Assembly: GCA_964348085.1 (NCBI GenBank)
Contig: CAYGBI010000103.1
Span: forward strand, 1-9,961
DNA from: VXYL01 sp964348085
Lineage (GTDB): Bacteria > Pseudomonadota > Gammaproteobacteria > Pseudomonadales > Azotimanducaceae
Direction: 5' to 3'
Length of the DNA: 9,961 bases
Positions 6,519 through 9,961 of the stretch are shown here, piece by piece. The notes under the pieces are model-generated. The model did no database searches and was not told the origin of the DNA. It was given only the letters and a program-made list of their open reading frames with translations. The position numbers and the translations under genes were made by a program. Positions within the stretch are counted from its first letter, which is position 1, and each line of letters starts with the position of its first letter.

Positions 6519-6524
6519 TCCTCT
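6519..6524 (-). promoter_or_regulatory. Ribosome binding site of the TIM-barrel gene
   Basis: On the minus strand this reads AGAGGA, 6 nt before the ATG at 6512, within the 33-bp gap after the oxidoreductase stop. It confirms the ATG start and separate translation initiation inside a shared transcript. Confidence 0.7.
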
Positions 6525-6545
6525 TGTGTTTGCCCGCCCTTGGCG

Positions 6546-7709
6546 TTACTTCTCGTCAACCAAGTTCACCCAAGTCGCCCCCGCCCGGGCGCTCGCCACG
6601 ACAGCGTCGATAAACCTCATGCCGCGCACGCCGTCCGCAATCGTAGGGAAATCCAAGTTCGCATCGCTCGGTTCGCGGCCGGCCTTGCGCGCTTCGAGCG
6701 TGTCCGCGAAGTTGCGATAGAGCAGGGCGAACGCCTCGAGAAAGCCCTCTGGATGGCCCGCCGGCAGGCGTGTGCCGGCGGTGGCCGCTTCGCCGACGCC
6801 GGGGCCGCCGGTGCGCCGCACCTCGTAAGGACGGTCGGGCCAACGCACGATGAGCGAGTTCGGCGCCATCTGCGACCATTCCAAGCCGCCGGTTTCCCCA
6901 TAGACGCGCAGCTTGAGTCCGTTCTCTTCACCCACCGCGACTTGGCTGGCGAAGAGAACGCCTTTCGCGCCGTTGGCGAAGCGCAACAGCACGTTGCCAT
7001 CGTCCTCCAGACGCCGATTCGGCACGAACGTGGTCAGATCGGCGCACAGCGAGGCGATCTCGAGACCAGTGACGTACTCGGCCAAGTTCTCGCCGTGGGT
7101 ACCGATGTCGCCCATGCACCCGGCCAGGCCGGAACGCGCCGGGTCCGTGCGCCACTCCGCTTGCTTATTGCCGGTTGCTTCCTCGCGCTCGGCAAGCCAG
7201 CCTTGCAGGTATTCCACGACCACGCGACGGATTTCGCCGAACGCGCCGGATTGCACGAGGTGGCGCGCTTCCTTCACCATCGGGTAGCCCGTGTAGTTGT
7301 GGGTGAGGCCGAAGACGAGGCCGGTGTCTTCGACCAGCTTCTCAAGGGTGCGCGCCTCGGCGAGGTCGAAGGTCACGGGCTTGTCCGACATGACGTGAAA
7401 ACCGGCTTCCAAGGCGGCCTTGGCGATAGGGAAGTGAGTATGGTTGGGTGTCGCGATGACGACGAAGTCCATGCGCTCGCCGGCCGGCCGCTCGGCCTCG
7501 CCGTGCATCATCTGCTCGTAGTCGCCGTAGCTCCGCGCCGCATCGATTCCGTAGAGTGCAACCCCGGCCCGCCGACTCTTCGCGGGGTCGCTTGAAAACG
7601 CGCCGCAGACCAACTCGATGCGGCCGTCGAGTTCCGCCGCCATGCGGTGGACGGCGCCAATGAACGCACCCTCGCCGCCGCCGACCAAGCCCATGCGTAG
7701 TTTCGCCAC
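6546..7709 (-). CDS. Gfo/Idh/MocA-family NAD(P)-dependent oxidoreductase
   Basis: A 387-aa cytoplasmic dehydrogenase that oxidises a hydroxyl of a sugar, sugar acid or cyclitol with NAD(P). The N-terminal Rossmann fold starts with GLVGGGEGAFIG (7-18), followed by VIATPNHTH (84-92) and the family's catalytic Lys in SDKP (108-111), a DKP version of the usual EKP. The C-terminal alpha/beta domain carries GDIGTHGENLAEY (200-212), with Asp201 and His205 in the usual catalytic positions. Length is typical. The start is GTG at 7709, with a weak purine tract (AGAAGAAG) before it; an in-frame ATG lies five codons downstream. It leads the operon with the TIM-barrel isomerase, a very common pairing in inositol and rare-sugar catabolism. 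No transporter or regulator of the pathway is in the window, so the substrate is open. Confidence 0.92.
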   Translation of the reverse strand: MAKLRMGLVGGGEGAFIGAVHRMAAELDGRIELVCGAFSSDPAKSRRAGVALYGIDAARSYGDYEQMMHGEAERPAGERMDFVVIATPNHTHFPIAKAALEAGFHVMSDKPVTFDLAEARTLEKLVEDTGLVFGLTHNYTGYPMVKEARHLVQSGAFGEIRRVVVEYLQGWLAEREEATGNKQAEWRTDPARSGLAGCMGDIGTHGENLAEYVTGLEIASLCADLTTFVPNRRLEDDGNVLLRFANGAKGVLFASQVAVGEENGLKLRVYGETGGLEWSQMAPNSLIVRWPDRPYEVRRTGGPGVGEAATAGTRLPAGHPEGFLEAFALLYRNFADTLEARKAGREPSDANLDFPTIADGVRGMRFIDAVVASARAGATWVNLVDEK

Positions 7710-7741
7710 CGCCCGCTTCTTCTGCTTTCAAGTTGCCGATG

Positions 7742-7770
7742 ATTGAACGTGGATGCGCTTGGCGGGTCAA
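7742..7770 (-). promoter_or_regulatory. Candidate sigma-70-type promoter for the oxidoreductase operon
   Basis: On the minus strand, TTGACC (7770-7765, five of six to TTGACA) is followed after exactly 17 nt by TTCAAT (7747-7742, four of six to TATAAT). This is about 33 nt upstream of the GTG at 7709, in the 111-bp gap after the helicase gene. Such matches arise by chance, so it is only a candidate, but its place and spacing are right. Confidence 0.4.
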
Positions 7771-7778
7771 GGGGCGGT

Positions 7779-7820
7779 GGCGGCTCAACACATTCGGGAC
7801 TTAAGGATCAGGCAGCCGCC
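7779..7820 (-). terminator. Weak stem-loop just after the helicase stop
   Basis: GGCGGCT (minus strand, 7820-7814) begins at the base after the helicase stop codon and is complementary to AGCCGCC (7785-7779), with a 28-nt loop and no T-run. The long loop makes it a poor intrinsic terminator. It is noted because it separates the helicase from the candidate promoter at 7742-7770. Confidence 0.22.
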
Positions 7821-9961
7821 TCAATTTCCCTCGCCCGAAAGGATCTCCCAAACCCGTTTGTACCCCATTCCGGAAAGCGCCGCTCCCTTGGGCCTCACGC
7901 CGTCCCAGTCATCGGCACCAAGTTCCTGCAGGAAGCCCCGAGCCTTTCCTACCGAATACCTGCCTTCGTCTTCTCCGGTGATCTCCCGGTATAGGCTGCC
8001 CAGCGCCTCGGCCGCGCTTCGCGGTGCCGAGTTCATCCGCATAAGTACGGCATCTTCGCTACTCACCCCGTGATAGATCATGGCCGGCAGTGCGTTTATC
8101 CGCCGTTTGTCGGTTTCCGAAAGCGTGTCGAAATCGATCCCCGACATCCGGCTGAGAGCCGATACACCCCATGTTCCGCTATTGACGATGGTGCGATAGA
8201 TCGCCCTGCATGCATCCGTCAGTGCGCCGGTGCCCGCTTCATCATCCCTCTCGCGGGCGAAGTACTCCCTCGCGATCGCTTCCAGTCCCTTTCCATTCAC
8301 CCAGTCGTTGGTGATCTCGGAGAGCTGGCTCCCGTCGCCCCCCTTGCCTCCCAGCTCAATCAGATCCTGCTTGAGTTGCGGCACCCGCAACATGACGCCG
8401 AACAGGTCCGCCATTCTGCCGCCGCTGCCGAACAGGCTCTCCGGCGCCCAGTCCGACACGGTTAGCTTGCCCTTCAGGTCCCTAATCCCACCCATCGCCA
8501 TCCGGACGCCTTCGGGCGAAAAACCGGTGGAGTCCGCAAGCTCCGCGATCCCCTCCTGCATATCGGCGAGTTCACGGGCATACCTCTGCGTCGCAGCCAA
8601 GAGCGCATCCGCCTTTTGCCGCTGCTCTGGATCGTTCCGCATCGAGGTGTAGCCGTAGGTTTGTCTGAGAAGTTGCTCCGAATCCGAGAGGACCGCATCC
8701 AAATTTTTCTTCTCCGCCCACAGGTGCGCGATGTAGCAGCGAAAGTCCTCCCACTGGTCTTGCCAAAGCACATCCGATAGCCGTGCCAACGACCCTTGGG
8801 CCGCAAGCTCGTCAAGTAGCACCACGAGACGGGAGACGAGCGCCCCGGTGTTCAGGCTCACGAACTGGACTAGCGCATCGTGATCAGTCCCTTCCGCCAG
8901 ACCGACAATACCGACGCTGTCATGGCCGATGCGGCCCGCACGCCCGGCGAGGTTCCAGAACTCCCGCGGGGCTATCTCCACCGACTGCCTCCCCTGCGGC
9001 ACATAGCGGGAGGACAGGAAAACCGACGACACCGGGAAGTTGATGCCTTGCGCGATCGTCGACGTCGCACACAGCATCCGAAGGCTGCCCGTCTCGGCAA
9101 GCCACTCCATCAGTGCCCGGACTTCGTCGGACAGTCCGGCATGATGCACGCCGACGCCCTTCTCGAGCAGGTCGACCAGTCTGAAGTCGGCGCTGATCTC
9201 GGTCCGTAGGAAGTCCTGGACCAACCTGATGTCCGGCGGCACTTCATCCATCTCGGGAAGGCGCCGCGCCGCTTCTCCGGCCATTTTCCAGACCGTGCGA
9301 ATATTGTTGGCCACCGCAATGCTCGTGCCCCTTGCGGACATGACCGCCCCCATTGCCGCCGTCTGCAACCCGAGTCCCTTCTGCGTACCTTGCGTAAGCA
9401 CTTGGCTCTTCGGTACGTCAATCGGCCTAACGCCCCCCACGCGGTGGGTGCCACGAAGCGGCATCGCCTTCTCGGTCACGGTCAGTGTCTCGAAAGCGAG
9501 GTGCCAGCCGGCGCGTGCGCTGTCATCGGCTACCGCCCGATAGAGGCCGATAATCCGCTCGTTGGGCTGCCACGGCACCGTGCTCAGGCTAATCGCATTT
9601 CCCGCGTTGATGTCGTGCGCCAGCCAGCGCGCTAGCGACTCGGATTCCTCCACATAGGGCATCAGCAGGAGAAAGTTCGCCCGCGGGCAATCGCGCTTGA
9701 TCGTCGCCAACAACAGCTCGATCCGCAGGCCTCGTCCCTCGGACTCTAGGTTGTGGGCTTCGTCCATCACCACCAGCGCGAGGGGACGATCCACCTTCCT
9801 GTTGCGTACCACCAGCGATAGTTTCTCGGGCGTTGCGACCAGGATGTCGAATGCCTCATTCCGTTCAGCGAGCAGTTCTTCCTCAAATGCGTCCACTTCG
9901 ACGGCGGCGGTCAACTGCTCAACGCGCAGCCCGATGGGCTCGAAGTCCGTGCGCAGGCGGC
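7821..9961 (-). CDS. Ski2-like superfamily 2 DEAH helicase, 5' end outside the window
   Basis: The C-terminal 712 codons of a large ATP-dependent helicase; the frame stays open to the right edge and the Walker A motif lies beyond it. The TTG at 9914 is not a true start, because family-like sequence (TDFEPIGLRVEQ) continues upstream. Visible motifs in order are ATPEKL (nt 9836-9819), motif II MDEAHNLE (about nt 9767-9744), the Ski2-type GVGVHHAGL (about 9158-9132), motif V ATSTIAQGINFP (about 9068-9033), and motif VI NLAGRAGRIG (about 8954-8925). After the RecA folds come about 360 residues, largely predicted helical, ending in a region (GKARGFLQELGADDWDG) like a helix-hairpin module. Relatives include Hel308, Brr2 and Ski2 types and the helicase subunits of defence systems such as Hachiman HamB. 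The family is certain; defence membership is inference. The partner gene, if any, should lie to the right. Confidence 0.85.
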   Translation of the reverse strand, partial: RLRTDFEPIGLRVEQLTAAVEVDAFEEELLAERNEAFDILVATPEKLSLVVRNRKVDRPLALVVMDEAHNLESEGRGLRIELLLATIKRDCPRANFLLLMPYVEESESLARWLAHDINAGNAISLSTVPWQPNERIIGLYRAVADDSARAGWHLAFETLTVTEKAMPLRGTHRVGGVRPIDVPKSQVLTQGTQKGLGLQTAAMGAVMSARGTSIAVANNIRTVWKMAGEAARRLPEMDEVPPDIRLVQDFLRTEISADFRLVDLLEKGVGVHHAGLSDEVRALMEWLAETGSLRMLCATSTIAQGINFPVSSVFLSSRYVPQGRQSVEIAPREFWNLAGRAGRIGHDSVGIVGLAEGTDHDALVQFVSLNTGALVSRLVVLLDELAAQGSLARLSDVLWQDQWEDFRCYIAHLWAEKKNLDAVLSDSEQLLRQTYGYTSMRNDPEQRQKADALLAATQRYARELADMQEGIAELADSTGFSPEGVRMAMGGIRDLKGKLTVSDWAPESLFGSGGRMADLFGVMLRVPQLKQDLIELGGKGGDGSQLSEITNDWVNGKGLEAIAREYFARERDDEAGTGALTDACRAIYRTIVNSGTWGVSALSRMSGIDFDTLSETDKRRINALPAMIYHGVSSEDAVLMRMNSAPRSAAEALGSLYREITGEDEGRYSVGKARGFLQELGADDWDGVRPKGAALSGMGYKRVWEILSGEGN

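Noticed and set aside
6474..7595. 373-codon plus-strand frame opposite the oxidoreductase
   Set aside because: It is long only because high-GC antisense frames lack stops. The minus strand carries intact Gfo/Idh/MocA motifs throughout, and this frame has none.

Overview
This is about 10 kb of high-GC bacterial DNA with dense genes, Shine-Dalgarno sites and GTG/TTG starts beside ATG. The gene families (a CreC-like sensor kinase, a hormone-sensitive-lipase-family esterase, a Gfo/Idh/MocA plus xylose-isomerase-like pair, an IS630 remnant) suggest a free-living or host-associated Gram-negative bacterium, probably a proteobacterium. That placement is inference; nothing here fixes the taxon, and there is no rRNA, tRNA, CRISPR array or complete mobile element.

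Layout. Positions 1-425 hold no gene I recognise. Positions 426-854 (+) are the decayed C-terminal part of an IS630-family transposase. Positions 880-1096 are two diverged tandem copies of a ~105-bp hairpin-forming intergenic repeat, leading straight into an esterase gene with a strong ribosome binding site (1108-2148, +). The esterase converges on a membrane sensor histidine kinase (2207-3817, -), with a large hairpin lying between and over their 3' ends. Divergent from the kinase is a VanZ-like membrane protein (3915-4817, +), followed by a 61-aa two-helix membrane protein (4901-5086, +) of less GC-biased codon use. Positions 5087-5456 are non-coding and rich in inverted repeats, including a ~118-nt imperfect palindrome. 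Positions 5457-7709 (-) form a two-gene sugar or cyclitol operon: an NAD(P)-dependent oxidoreductase first, then a TIM-barrel isomerase/epimerase 33 bp downstream. Positions 7821-9961 (-) are the C-terminal 712 codons of a Ski2-like DEAH helicase whose N-terminus lies beyond the right edge.

How the genes fit together. Only the oxidoreductase/isomerase pair is a clear functional unit: oxidation of a sugar or inositol hydroxyl, then isomerisation, epimerisation or dehydration of the keto product. The kinase has no response regulator in the window, so its circuit is incomplete here. The helicase may belong to a nucleic-acid processing or anti-phage defence locus that continues to the right, but no partner is visible. 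The most unusual material is in the gaps between genes: several share an 8-mer (CGCCTACG or its complement) and stem-loop structures, which suggests a dispersed interspersed element. I find no strong evidence for a wholly new system inside the window.
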